Below, in pieces: positions 11,609 to 24,100 of a stretch of 64,000 nt of DNA. The notes under the pieces are model-generated. The model saw only the letters and a program-made list of their open reading frames with translations, was not told where the DNA came from and did not search any database. The position numbers and the translations under genes were made by a program. The DNA is from Augochlora pura. Its lineage: Eukaryota > Arthropoda > Insecta > Hymenoptera > Halictidae. The stretch lies in contig NC_135781.1 in assembly GCF_028453695.1 (NCBI RefSeq), positions 7,700,779 through 7,764,778 on the forward strand. Direction: 5' to 3'. Numbering within the stretch: the first letter of the stretch is position 1; the number at the start of each line of letters is the position of its first letter.

Positions 11609-12910
11609 ACCCACACCTGCTCGTTTCCCTGCTTCCTCACCGGGGCCCCATTTCTTCGTTTACCCTCCGTAACGTTCTCCTTCTCCTTCGATCTCCGGTG
11701 TTTTCATTGGGGAATATTTGGAGTTGTCGCGGATTCTCTGGATAAGAAGATAACTGTAGCAGAAGAGAAACACGGGACGCAATTTATCATCCATCTCAAA
11801 CCAGCTCATTTCGCTGCTCTACCTCTTCAGGGCTCTATCTTCGTTTGCCTTCTCTCAGTCTTTTGCCCGCTCTCCTCTTTTCCCTTTTCTATTCCCGATG
11901 TTTTCGCTAGGGAATATTTGAATTTATTGTGGATTCGCCGGATAAAACACCGGACCACAGTTCCTAGTTCTATCTCACAATCTGTTCATCTCGCGGCTTT
12001 CTCTTCGGTGTTCTTTCCCCGCGTTTGCCTTTTCCTCAACTTTTCCCCTACAATTTCTTTCTCCTCCGATTCTCGATGTTTACACAAAGGATATTTCGAT
12101 TTGACATGGATTCTCCGGATAACCAAAGTATAAGAAAACACACGGAACAAAATCCATCGGATTTCTCAAACCTGCTCATTTCGCTGCTCCGTTTTCAAGT
12201 CACTTTTCTTCGTTTACGCTTCCTTCAGCTCTTATTCTAAGTTCTCCTTTCCTTCCGATTTTCGACGGTTTAATGCGGAGTACTTGAATTTATCGTTCGT
12301 TCACCGGATAAAAGATAATCGATCTGGAAGACGAAACACGGGATACATCGCCTTCCTTACACTTGTTCGGGCCTCTTTTTCTTCGTTTACACTCTCTTCA
12401 TCTCCCCGGCCATGTTCTATTATTCTTTCGAGCTCCGACGTTTCCTTTGTGGAATACTTGATTTCACCGTTGATTCTCTAGCTAAAACGATAACCGAAGT
12501 AGAAGGAATAACATAGGACACAATCCATTGTCTTGCTCGACTCCCAGCTCGCTCCTCGGTTCCCTTTTTCTCGTTTGTACGCAATTCATCTTTGCCTTCG
12601 CGCTCCTCCTTTTCTTCCCAATCGACGATGTTTTCACTAAGGAACGTTTGGATTTATCGTTATAGAACGATATCCAGGCTTGGTGGAAAGAACACGAGAC
12701 ACGCTTCGTCTTACTCGCGCCGGCTCGCCTCGCCTCGGCGTTCCCACTTCGGGACCGTTTTCCAGGCTCGTCCCTCTCGCGTGTCGCCTTACCCTCGTCC
12801 TCGTTTTCTGCTTTGATCCTCGGTGTTTTCGCTGGGGAATATTTGAATTTGTCGTGGATTCTTCGGATGAAACGGTAGCCGAAGTAGAAGAAGGAACAGA
12901 GGGCACACTA
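11609..12910 (+). repeat. Degenerate tandem array, seven units of about 188 bp
   Basis: A conserved anchor resembling GGAATATTTG starts at 11711, 11911, 12089, 12277, 12451, 12641 and 12836, giving spacings of 200, 178, 188, 174, 190 and 195 bp. Each anchor is preceded by a gatGTTTtC-like word and followed at fixed distance by GGATTCnCCGGATAAaAC-like text, then a GATAACCGAAGTAGAAGAA-like word and an ACACGGGACACAATCCAT-like word. Before the next anchor comes a pyrimidine-rich half-unit with GCTCATTTCGCTGCTC and CTTCGTTTaC words, seen already at 11609. Units are visibly diverged and differ in length, so the array is old. The + strand is strongly pyrimidine-rich through most of it. No coding function is apparent. 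Confidence 0.88.
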
Positions 12911-13335
12911 TGCGGCGAACTCGAGAACGGCGGTTGTATTGAACGGGAGGACGAATTCAGGGTGGAATTTCGTCGTGGAATCTGCACCGGCGAACGAAGC
13001 GAAGACAGAAAAGACTGATGTCCTGTATCCTGTCCCCGAACGTTCTCCCCGAGCGATCGGAGAAGGGCGACGTCGAAAAAAGGGATAGCAAGGAGAGGCA
13101 GGATGCCGTTGGTATCCGGAATGGATTACGGAATCGGATGGAATAGCGGGGCCCCGGGATAGTTCTCCTTCTCTATTCTAGCGCGACACCTCATCATTCC
13201 GCCACGTTCGCCGAAGGTATCCGTCGGCGTACAACGTGTTTCGATCTTTCCTTGAGGCGTGTACGGTGATTTAAGTCACTGTTTACGTTTCCGTGTCGTT
13301 CCGTTTCCTTCGGTCTCCTACCGGTCCTCTCTCAC
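12911..13335. other. GC-rich region after the tandem array
   Basis: CpG-rich, with no supported frame beyond one that crosses the last tandem unit. It could be a regulatory island; nothing definite is visible. Confidence 0.35.
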
Positions 13336-16300
13336 ATGGGAATTCCTATATCTCGCGCGTGTAAATCCATTTCAGTATTAGATCGAGCATCCGGCGCGTT
13401 TACCCAAACAGGATCAGATTATCGCAAACGAAAGAAAAATGATTCCGTCAAACCCCTTATCCTTCTCCGCCTATCCCGACTTTTTTTTCACTGCGTCATT
13501 TGTTCGATGGCGATTTTCTTACTACCAACGATGATATGGCGAAGGTTTCTAATTAAATATTTTATTATTAATAGAAGTATTAAATATAAGGTCAATAGTA
13601 TGATCTTGACCCGACTTCATGGATAAATGATTAAGCTCGAAGTTCGGTCGAATTATTACTTTTTATGAATCGTTAATGATATAATAGTTGATGCGGCATA
13701 AATCCTATGAATAAAAAGAGAAAAATCACAGGATTGGATTTATTTAAACTTCGTATGATTCCTATCGTAACCTATGCTCGAATAAAGAAATTCATCTAAA
13801 AATGTCTCATAGAAATAGAGAGCATTGTTTCTAACATGTTTTTTAGCATAATAGCGTTTTGTAAATCATAGGAGCTGAGAAGAAAAGAAGAAACTTCAGG
13901 AATGCCAAAGTGTTATCTCTCGAAGAGACATAACCAAAGTTTAGAGGGTGCTGAAACGTGTGATGGTGTTCGAGATCGTTGAAGATCTTTTGTGCATTCG
14001 GAAGATATTGCGTAGAATCGAGCATCTACATTCTTCTTTGCTTGTAAGACAGAAGCTTTATAAATGTTTTTAAAATTGTATTATGACTTCCTTCGAATTG
14101 CGTGGATCATCGTTATATTTAAGAGAGTTTTATTCACTTGTCGTACCATTTGTTTTACAGTTAGAATGATGACGGGGTTAGAATGTTCACTGGAGAACAT
14201 AATAGTCTATAATTTCTAGAACTGGGGCGAATATTAAGAAATTGCGTTCCATCGTTCGATTTCTGGGCATTGATAATCAGAGGTCGGTGAGAATGCTTCG
14301 ATCTAAAATTCAAGATACCGGCAATTGTACGTGCAAATGCACATACTCTTATCCGTAGTGCGATCCGTGTTTCACGGATTCCGTGTGTTGTCGCGAAGGG
14401 GAAGAAGAAAAGCCCGGTGTTAACTGTGAAACGGGAGATCAGATATGTCCCGGTGTACGCGAGCGCCTGGAATGCTTGCCATTGGATTAGCATACTATCA
14501 TTTAAACAGACATTCCGGATGCGTCATCCGACCGTCATTAGTAGCGCTCATTGAAGGTCCATTGAAAGCTGGATTCAGTCCTACAGACTAATTACAGTCC
14601 GGCGTATACCGTATCGAAAGCAGTCACCGACCTATAAAAGGCTTTCGAAACACGTACTATCTCGTGGCATCTATGTATGCGTCTGGCATTGTGCTCATTA
14701 ATGAAACCGAACATTCTACTTTACGCTGTTCCGTAATTTCATTCTTGTAATGTCGTCGTCAATTCTGTTCCTTTTTAATTCGTCCGTCCCCTCGCCCACC
14801 CACAATCTCCGAATATTCGTTCCTAAAACGCTATGTAAAATCGCCCTTATTTTACCCACTCGACTTTTTTAATTACAGCACATTATCAATATGCGGCTGA
14901 CGCAAATTACCTATTTTTATAGGTCTTTGCTACTTTTTTTTATTTTACTGAGCATTGCAAACGTTAACAGTGTTGAAAAAGTAATTGATGTTATTTAGTC
15001 ATAGAAGATACTTTAATTTTATGAAATTTTCGAGGATGTGGACGTGATGATTAAAGCGTTAACGAAATAGTACAGGTGCAAATCATCAGGCACCATTTTC
15101 TTCCTTAAATATCGTTTCTGAAGAATGTAACCTTATGTTAAAAAATATCAAGTGTGGAACAGATGCTTAATCATGATAGGGTATAATATTTTCACAGTAC
15201 ACAATTTGGATATATTTTTTTTCGTTTTGATTTTTCACCTCATTGACATGATTATATAAAGTATTTTTAAAAAGTATTTCTCTTATTTGTCTATTTCTTT
15301 ATTTCGCGTTAATCCGGCAAAGAATATTTTAAATTGAATGATTCCTAACCTAACCTGTAAGCAAGCAAAATTATGACAAAATTGTTTGATGTTTGTAAGA
15401 CGACCCGCTGATCTTGATCCCATAAAGAATAAAGAGAAAGCCGCCGGTTAATGGCAACGGAGCGTCGTTAATAAAGTTAGCCTTGTCGGACATTTATTAT
15501 TTTCCTAAAGCGCTAAGAGAGGAGAGTTCTTCAACGAAAATTTTTGACGTGCCTGCTCGCTGAACGAGAAGGTGAAAGATAATGCCTCCCAGATCAATGA
15601 TGGTGACATCGGGGTCGAGTGTTTTTATTCCATTACTCGGCTACGTCGTCTTCGTAACCACTTACTTAACCTACAACCTCCGCCCTTGCCACCTCTGCAT
15701 CGGTGGTTGATGGTCTTCGGCAACTCAAATATTATTTGCCGCTCAATTCTCTCTTCTTCGTCATCTCGGAAATCGACGTCCCGTAATACGCCACATAAAG
15801 TGTAGACATAACACTTTCAATCTAATTCACTGTAATACAGATGTTACGAATAATGGCTTTCGTACCGCCATCGTGATTCCCATTCGGTTACTCCGAAACC
15901 GGAGATTCGATGTACTCGAATTTTATGGTTATAGACTTTTATATTGACACGGGACTTCCTTCGTTTCGGCAGCATTTCTTCACCGACTACGGTGAATAGT
16001 ATCTTTACAGTTCCTTATTACAGTTCCAACTTTATTTATTCTGCAAACAAAGTCCTTTTACATTAGGTAAATATGTTATTTTTACGTATAAATTAATTAT
16101 AAGATGTACACAATTTTAATAATGCACTCTAAGTGCGCCTAATAAAGCGATTTAAAAGAGATTAGCGGTCCATTGTTACATCCTATAAACGTAATTAAAT
16201 ATTATGAAACTCTACTTCGACCAAGTTTGAAAAATCACCGTACAAGACCGTTGGTCCAATTATGCATCCTAAATAAAGCCTATCAGTTATCTCCACTAGG

Positions 16301-17644
16301 ATTTTTCATTATAATTGTCTATTAACAGTAAATGAAATAAATGGTTTTCCTACATTAAGTAACTAGTAGCAACGAAATTGAAAATACAATTACGTAGTTT
16401 ATGATTATTTTGCTATCTTTTATTTTCACCTGAGTGGTCTTGGTAGAAAATTAAGGGCTCCGCAGCAGATAGGGCTGGAATCGTAGTGTTTTTTAAAATA
16501 TGACCGTAGTAGAGATGATAAACGAGGATGGATAAAGAAGCCGTAGAGAGAGAGACGGAGAAAGTGACAAGAGAAGTACAGAGGACAACGAAGAGAAATA
16601 CGAGCGATCCATTTCAAAAAACGCATTATGCTGGTCGATCTCGTTATAGGGGTTGTAAATAAAAACTCCGCGGCTCGTATCTGCATTTCAACCACACCCT
16701 GGGCCATTTGCATCTCATTTCGAACGTTATATCAGTTTCATTAACGAAGTGGAACAGTAGATTGCCGTTCCATCGATTACGCGTGATACGGTGAGTTTTG
16801 TATGTATTGTGCATTAAAGCGACGTTTTATTTAACAATCGGCACGTTTTATCGAATCGTCAACAATATGAATTCTCAAAGTATCCCGCCCGCGTTGTTTT
16901 TAATTAAACTCTCGCATAATTCAATCGACTACAGTATCGGGAGTTGTGTTTCGCGCGTGAATCTTTAAAATATTTAAAAAGGGAGAATTTCTGCGCTGCG
17001 AACTGCGGCGTGACTTTATATACGGCCGAGCAATTATTTCACGGAATTCTCCCGCGGAAATATGGTAAATGTTATTGAAATTGTTGCAAAACTCACGGCC
17101 AACAAATTCATACGAATTTTATGAACAGATTTTCACTACTTTAAAGTCGCCGAAATAAACGTTGAAGTTACACGTAGCCAGGTTTCAAACTTGCGAATAA
17201 AATGAAAGATAGAACTAATTAAAAACGAACATTTGAAACGGGAGGCCTTAGCCCTCTCTTCCGTGGAATTCTGTGCAAATGGGAACCGTGTATCCGCAGG
17301 TAATCTACACGTGTAATAGATGTGTCAGGAATTGCACGCTTGCCAAAAAGCTGCAAGTACAATATTCTCTCTTGGATTTTCATGCTTGCTAGTTACATTT
17401 AAATTAACGAATCAATTTGCAAGACCGTAATTCCTCTAATTTTGGCACTTTAATCTTCAAAGCGACCCAAATTAAACGCGCACTCGGTGTTGCTGTCAAT
17501 GTCTAGTTTTTTTTACTGTTTCCGTTAAACAGTCGACAAAAGGTTGTTCATTATACTCATAATTCAATTATAGATACAGTAGTCAAAGAAATGAAAAGTA
17601 CACTTTATATTGCTTCGTGACCAATACCAACCATAATCATGCAA
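13336..17644. other. Mixed-composition non-coding DNA
   Basis: Frames of up to 110 codons occur (14161-14493 minus, 16426-16713 minus) but show no domain, biased composition or splice support. No RNA gene was seen. Confidence 0.45.
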
Positions 17645-17900
17645 CCCTTAGCGAACGACGATTTTTTCCGATCAAGTGAGGTAGCAGGACGAGGCGATTT
17701 TCTCAGATGTGTCGACCGTCTTATATATAAATTATTTTAATTTGCACGTAATACAAATGTAATTTATATACGATTATATGCAACTATATACAATTATATA
17801 ATTTACATACAAATGATCTTAACATAAACACCGCGTGCAACCTCTTACTCACCACTCGTCCTGCCATGCGAAACTGTAAACTTAACTCGTCCGTTAAGGG
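17645..17900. mobile_element. MITE-like foldback element with TTAA and CCC/GGG ends, about 256 bp
   Basis: The left end reads CCCTTAGCGAACGACG from 17645. The right end (minus strand from 17900) reads CCCTTAACGGACGAG. The right flank is TTAA at 17901-17904; the left flank GCAA looks like a mutated TTAA. A second inverted block, GCAGGACGAG on the left (17684-17693) and CTCGTCCTGC on the right (17855-17864), supports the symmetry. The centre is very AT-rich and itself partly palindromic. TTAA target sites with CCC termini are typical of the piggyBac superfamily. There is no transposase, so it would be non-autonomous. Confidence 0.65.
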
Positions 17901-18197
17901 TTAAAATTTCAAACGACATTCGATGTACTGAAATGTGTAGCAGGAACTACATTCAAGTTAAAATGAGTTGTTTCGAATGTAAGAAAATCGATGCATTAAG
18001 AAAAAAACTCACCATAATTGAAAAAGTAAAATCAAACAGGTGACATGTTTATATGAACTTTTTTTTTTATCGTTTTCATATGTAGAATTTATCCTCGAGG
18101 TAGATTTCACATTCTACTTGAGAAATGACATTTTGGTCAAGAATTTGGAAGGTACCAACTCTTTGTGAAGAGATGCAGAAGAGAATCCCAAGTGGAC

Positions 18198-18221
18198 GAA
18201 GAAGAAGAAGAAGAAGAAGAG
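18198..18221 (+). repeat. (GAA)n microsatellite
   Basis: About eight GAA triplets, the last imperfect, just upstream of a CpG-rich island. Confidence 0.9.
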
Positions 18222-18299
18222 GAGTCGAAGGGGTTGGTAGAAGAATAGGGTAGCCGGAAACGGCTGAAGGGAAGAAGAGTCGAAGCCGCTCGTTGCAGA

Positions 18300-19121
18300 T
18301 CGCGGAGGGGTGCAGGTAGTTGCACGTGGAGGCGGAGCGACGTCGCGACGCCGCGCGTCGCGTCGAGCCACCGACGCCGGCCGTCCTGCCCCCAAAGCGT
18401 CTGGTGGGGAGCCGTGGCGAACGCAGTTCTCGACGGATCGCCGAGAAGGTTTAACGGTGTTTTCATTGTCGGCTGCGGGTCGCGGCGAACCATTCGCGAA
18501 GCCACGTGATCGGCGGCCACTTGGTCGGGTCTCTATTTATTCTCGGGTTGCTATTATTCTCTTCCCCCCCTCCGTCCTCCGCACCATCCACTGGGCACCG
18601 TCACGCATCAGAGTTCGTCACCTTTTTTCTTTTCGACACAGTTCTAGCCCCGAATCCACCCCCACGCTGAATGAAAAGCATGGCTGATGGTTGATCCTTC
18701 TTCTTCGATGTCCTCGAGCGGGACACACGGGTCTCGGTTGTTCCTCGTGCGATTTCGACAGTGATTTGGTGATTCGTCGTGCTGGTTAACGAATGCGGAA
18801 AGGTCCGGTCGGGTTCGTTTCCGGTTTTGTTCGCCGCTAGAGGCTCCCGGTTCGCGGACTCTCTCTCTCTCTCTCTCACTCTCTCTCTCTTCTTCTCTAT
18901 TTCTTTCTCTATTTCTTTTCCTCTCTCTCTCTTTCTCTCTTGGACATGCTACAGAAACGGTCTTGATCGAGCCACGTGATTCTTGTGTGATACTCGTGGA
19001 CGCCGTCGTGCAGTGTCTAAAGGTGTTCAAGGTGCTTCCGGGACCAATGACGGGATAATGACATCGTTCGAGGGCTAGGAGAGGTAGAGGAGTTTTCCGG
19101 GTCGAGGAGCGCTTAAATAAG
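18300..19121 (+). promoter_or_regulatory. CpG-rich promoter-like island with candidate untranslated first exon
   Basis: A CpG-dense stretch changes into pyrimidine-rich leader-like sequence and ends in a strong donor, AATAAG|GTGAGC (GT at 19122-19123). The 11-mer AGCCACGTGAT, containing an E-box, occurs twice, at 18500 and 18970. Long frames on both strands here, including 236 codons on the minus strand, are stop-poor shadows running through a CT microsatellite and do not look like protein. I infer a promoter and 5' untranslated exon of a + strand gene with a long intron. The gene itself is not identifiable in the window. Confidence 0.45.
18859..18940 (+). repeat. (CT)n-rich microsatellite
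   Basis: Long runs of CT with interspersed TTC, inside the candidate leader exon. On the minus strand it yields an Arg/Glu-rich artefact frame. Confidence 0.9.
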
Positions 19122-21037
19122 GTGAGCACCGTCCTCTTTGTGCGTTTTTCTTTCGATGTCGGAGGGTCCGTATCACGCCACGATGATTTGGCACGTCGTC
19201 GTGATCGAACAGCTCGCGTGAGACCATCGGCTCGCAAGATTTTAGACGTTGTTGCTCGAATTACTCGCTCAGGTTTACGACTGTAACCTCGTTCGGTTTT
19301 CGCTGCGAGAGCTTGAACATTCGTGCACCAGATTCGGCGACTGTTATCGTGCAAACGTCGTGAACTTTACAATTATTATAATTACGTACGATCGTTTTAA
19401 TTGGATTACTTTTAATTCCATTGGATAGCGAGAATTCGTCGTTATCATTATGATAACTATATGTTGAGACATCCGTTTGAAGAAAATTTGTATAGTCGTG
19501 AAGGTCCTTCTTTTTTAAACTACAAGAAAACTGTTAAGTAAACATCTCTATCTTGTAAATTATTTTAGATCTTAAGACACGTGCTGACGCGTGAACAAAA
19601 AGTTTGTCTGAATATTAAAATTGCAGTTATCAATGGAACGTTCATTGACGCATCGAGATCGTTGACACACTTCCTCTATACGCTCACTTTTACAAGTAAA
19701 TTACAAATCAGTTGTTTCAAAACAACGCACAATCCTCAACGACTATACAGTTCCTGAAACAAGCAGTTTCTTGTAAAATCTAATCAGAAGATCTTTGTAA
19801 AACAAGGGAGAAAACATTTAGGTCACACCGGCGTCCAACTTTTGACTTTCCGCGAGGACAATCCGTATACTGCGCAAAATTTTCGCCGGTGTTCGTGAAA
19901 TATATAGGACAGGAGATCCTCGGTGCCTGATCGTGAATTCTCTTTTTCTTGGTTCGAAGGGAAACAGGACACTCGTAGTTTCGAGGGCGGCCGTAGCATC
20001 CAGTTTATTTTTCTTTTCCCCTCGGTATTTACCCGTTCATGCTACTTTAACAAAAGTCACTGTCTCGGCTCATGGAAGTGGATGGATTACTCGGTGTTTC
20101 TGCATTGATTCTCTTCTCTCCATAGCCTTAATTGAGGTTCTAAATCCGGACAAGTGCTTTTGCACTTTCTCTTGCTTCCCTTCGCTTCTTTTTTTTCCTC
20201 TCTTTTTTGCGACAGCACTTTTGTTGCAGCGCGCACCAACGGACACTCCAGTTCCTTTTCGCCGCACGAAATTACACCGTGTAATCCTTTTCTTTTATGG
20301 TTTACGCTGCACGGTAAAAGCTTCTTGGTTCTGTTTTTTTAATCGTGCGCTCGTGCAGGTGCAATTACTTTCTAAGCGCTGTCTTGCGTTCCATTGTTCT
20401 TCTGGTGCGAACGAACCAAGACGGAGTGTTCCGCCTGTATAACATCAATTCGCGTTACATTATTTTAATAACTCTCTAGAAGAATCGCGTTTGTTCGATT
20501 ACATTTTTATTGTACCAGACGATCGCGTTGGCAATTTTTTTAATGAAGCATATTATTTGTACGTTTTATTTCTCTTACGACTGCTTATAATCCTGTTGGA
20601 AATGTTCGTTCGATGCGTTCGAATTTAACGAAATAAGGGCTGTTAAGTAAAAGACAGTATGGTATTGTTTGTCAAAGTGAAATTTACTGGAACGTATCAG
20701 TTCTTCGTGCCCGGCATCATAAAGCGATCGGAACAATCGGATGAAATCGGACCTTTATACGCAAATTTATATCAGAATCAATCGCTACGTGAGTTGGCGT
20801 ATCGTTTATTATGGAATACTGTAACAGACACCGAAACTATCCGATGCTAAAACAGTTTCACAGATATATGGCCAGGCGGCGCAAACTTTGAATTTGCACG
20901 ACATAACCTGACCCTCCTCCGCGTTATTTTCAACATATTTTTCCCCCTCAAATCATCGCTGTATATTTCGCACCGAAAAATGAACATTTCTAGAAATGTT
21001 TCTACATCTTTTCTCAAGCTTAATTTTTCATTCAATG
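19122..21037. other. Non-coding stretch, possibly start of a long intron
   Basis: Begins at the candidate donor. A 169-codon frame at 19933-20442 is T/C-rich and Phe/Ser/Leu-heavy, with no recognisable domain. No exon is supported. Confidence 0.35.
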
Positions 21038-21121
21038 AAAAATTGATTTAATACTTCATTTACATAAAAATTGATTTAATAGTTCATTTACATAAAAATT
21101 GATTTAATAGTTCATTTATAT
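21038..21121 (+). repeat. Three tandem copies of a 28-bp AT-rich unit
   Basis: Units start at 21038, 21066 and 21094 with the pattern AAAAATTGATTTAAT followed by AgTTCATTTACAT. They differ only at one or two positions, and a partial fourth copy follows. The near-identity indicates recent expansion. Confidence 0.92.
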
Positions 21122-24100
21122 AAAAATGTAAGCCAACCGATTTTTGAACTTTAGAAAGAACAGATTTTTGTATCGAAAAAAGTGAATGTTACAAACATAA
21201 GTTTTTCTGATAAAATATGAAGGGTTTATAAAAGAACACTGCTCGAACAAGAGTATGTATTTAAAATTCTGCGGAGGTTCTCTGATCCTTCCTTAAGTAT
21301 GCTAGGCTCAATGTATTCACAAAAGGAAGTTTTGAAAATTGTATCGGCTGGAAAGAGAGCAGCGATAGAACGCAATCAGACTGGAGCACGCAAAGGAAAA
21401 AAAAAACAAGAAATTAAGTATGCAGAATTCTGAAAAGGGCCATTTATTTCATCTGGAAAAAGTGAATCGAACGCCAGAAAAATACGCGGTTACGTATGGA
21501 GGAGAGAATAAGTGATTCCGTGTTCATTCCGCGTGCGTCTCACGTACCCCACGGTACATACTTTCCTCGACCACGAAGGTTATGCAAATATCCAATACGG
21601 GGTTCATGAGTTTCGCGCGTAAAGGTTGGCGAAACAAGTCCCGGGGATCACCGGAAACGTGAAAACACACGTCCCTTATTGGGAGCGTATACCTCAGGGG
21701 TGAGAAGTCGGGATAGGACGGTCGTGGGCGAGTTGAAAACTGTGGGAGAAGCGAGCAGAATGCTGGTATCGGACAGAGGCAGGTTAAAGGAAAAAAGAGC
21801 GGGAGAGAAGCCGGCGCGGAATCGTTTTAAACTACCATCTACTTCACATTCCTGATTTCAGTTAAAGGGGGTTGTGTTTATTTCGTTTTTGGGTTTCGAA
21901 GGCCCGTCGTGCATTATACGCTCGCGCACCGGCTCGCCGGCAGAATGCAATGTATCACCGGTAAGAGAAGGGCGGAGGGAAGAGGAAGATACAGCCGGCT
22001 GTAGACTATCAGCGACAGGGAAGTTTTACCTCGTGCCTTATTTCCTTCTTTCCTCTCCATTAGAGGTACCGGCGATCACTTTAATCACGCTTTTTCGATT
22101 ACCATTTGTTCCGCGTTTCCGAGCGACCCGGGTCTATCGTTAATGTTGGCTTTAGTCGAGAGAGGAGATTATGAACCCGGTGTTATCTCTTCGTAGCCCA
22201 ACCTCTTTTGTCTTGCTGTCCATTTCTACTGTTTAGAAAGAATTACTTTATTCTTCGCCGTTGCCCCACAGAGGTGTTCGGGGTTTCAAAGTAACATCGA
22301 AATTGAATTTCGTGACTTGGCAACGGTTCGATAAGACAGGAGTTGAATACCCTAGATCCTCCATTCTTTAATTTGGACTTATACCATTCCACTCGTGTAA
22401 TTTCTGCATTATTATTATCGACGTTGACAAAAATTTCTTTCAACACGTTATTTAAAAGATTTGAAAATTAATTTTTACGCTAATCTATTATAATCCTCAA
22501 ATATTATTTAGATTCTTGTTGTTTGGATTCTTGAAATCTTATTTAGATACTTGTTTTATGAAATTTTTGAGGCACATCGTGTCAGTGAAAATGTTAATAT
22601 TATTCTCTCCTTATAGTGTTTCCAAAACTGATGGTACAAAGTTTCATCGAAATTTAGTTCGATCAACGCATACATTTATAAACAATAATATTAATATAAA
22701 ATAAATAATATATATAATATATATACATATATAAATAAATATAATATAGGTAAGTGACCAGTTTACAGAGTACTTCATTAGCGAACGATATTTATTCGTG
22801 AAAAAAAGTTCCACTTAATTGAGGCGTTATTGAGATAAGAGGGGCTAGTACTGTGAACATTTTATAGGTGTTAGATGTCGCCGTGACTCTTTGTTTGTGA
22901 AATGTACAAATCGGCAAAAGCGGACGATATCGGAAAATATTTGTGTTACGAAAATTTCGCTTCGGTACGTAAAACGGGATGAAGAAGTTCCCTTTTATTA
23001 CTCTACCTGAACGGCAACAAAAAACTAGCTGTCGATGATAGTGAACGATACGGCATCGTTCCATTGTTTTTTAAAGAATTTTACGCGTCATGCATCGGTG
23101 TTGAAAGGCATAAAATTGATTTATCCTCACTTTGGCTATCGCGCTGCCTTTTTCCTCTTTTTATACACGGGGACACGGCAAACATGTGATGCATGAGACG
23201 CGAGATTAAAGAAGAAATATAATATAGGGCATCGGAGGTCTAAAATCGTGGCGCGAATTTAACATGTTATCTACATTTCCGAAGAAAAATTGTCCCTTAT
23301 AATTCACTACTGTTCTCGCAATTACGCTATTAGGGTACTGTTACTTCTACTGAAAAAATATGTGGCTTGTTGAAGGTAATAATGGTAACGTTAATTTTTT
23401 TAATAAATTAAGGTACTTAATCTAATCGATCATTTAACCCGCTGTCACAGCGGATAAGTTCAGGACAGCAATTTCATTTGCACAACCTGCTTCAAACATG
23501 ATAACAATAGTAATAATAATACATAATTCTATTAATCTAATTGACAAATCTATTATTTGAATTAAAAAAGTCAAGAGTATTTTTCTAGACACTTTTTAAA
23601 GAAATCGATTTGGGTATGTAATAACCCAGTACAGTTATCACATTTTTATACCATTTTGACGCCGCTTATATTTAAAAGATATAGTGAATATGGTTGAATA
23701 TTTGATAAAATTCACAAAGGTGTAATAAAGCAGTAATAAATTATACATTCAGTGCTACAAAGTGAAAAGTGTGTCAGTAGCCTAAATACATTTCGCAAAG
23801 AAGTTAGGCTCGAACGGGACACGTGCTTCCCGAAGATTGTCAAGTCGGATCGCATGATTTATGTTGATTCTTCAACAAGTTACCCAGTTTGTAAGTCACT
23901 TAGTTACGAGCTAACAAAGGAATCTTAAACGGGTCTCAATAGAACTCAGAAGGATATTAATATAGGAGCTCGGTCATTAAGGCTGCAATGATTAACGGGC
24001 ATGCACTAGCGGGTGTCACGCGACTGTTGCACCGCTGATGGAGAGCTCAAGATATTTTTCTGTCGTTCTGTCACATTTCTTCACGTCATTATGCCAGAAA

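Noticed and set aside
12637..13018. Opposing 116- and 112-codon frames
   Set aside because: They lie across the last two units of the tandem array and are not conserved as frames in the other units.
18644..19354. 236-codon minus-strand frame
   Set aside because: Runs through the CT microsatellite and CpG island; Arg/Glu/Ser low complexity, and it crosses the candidate donor. A stop-poor artefact.
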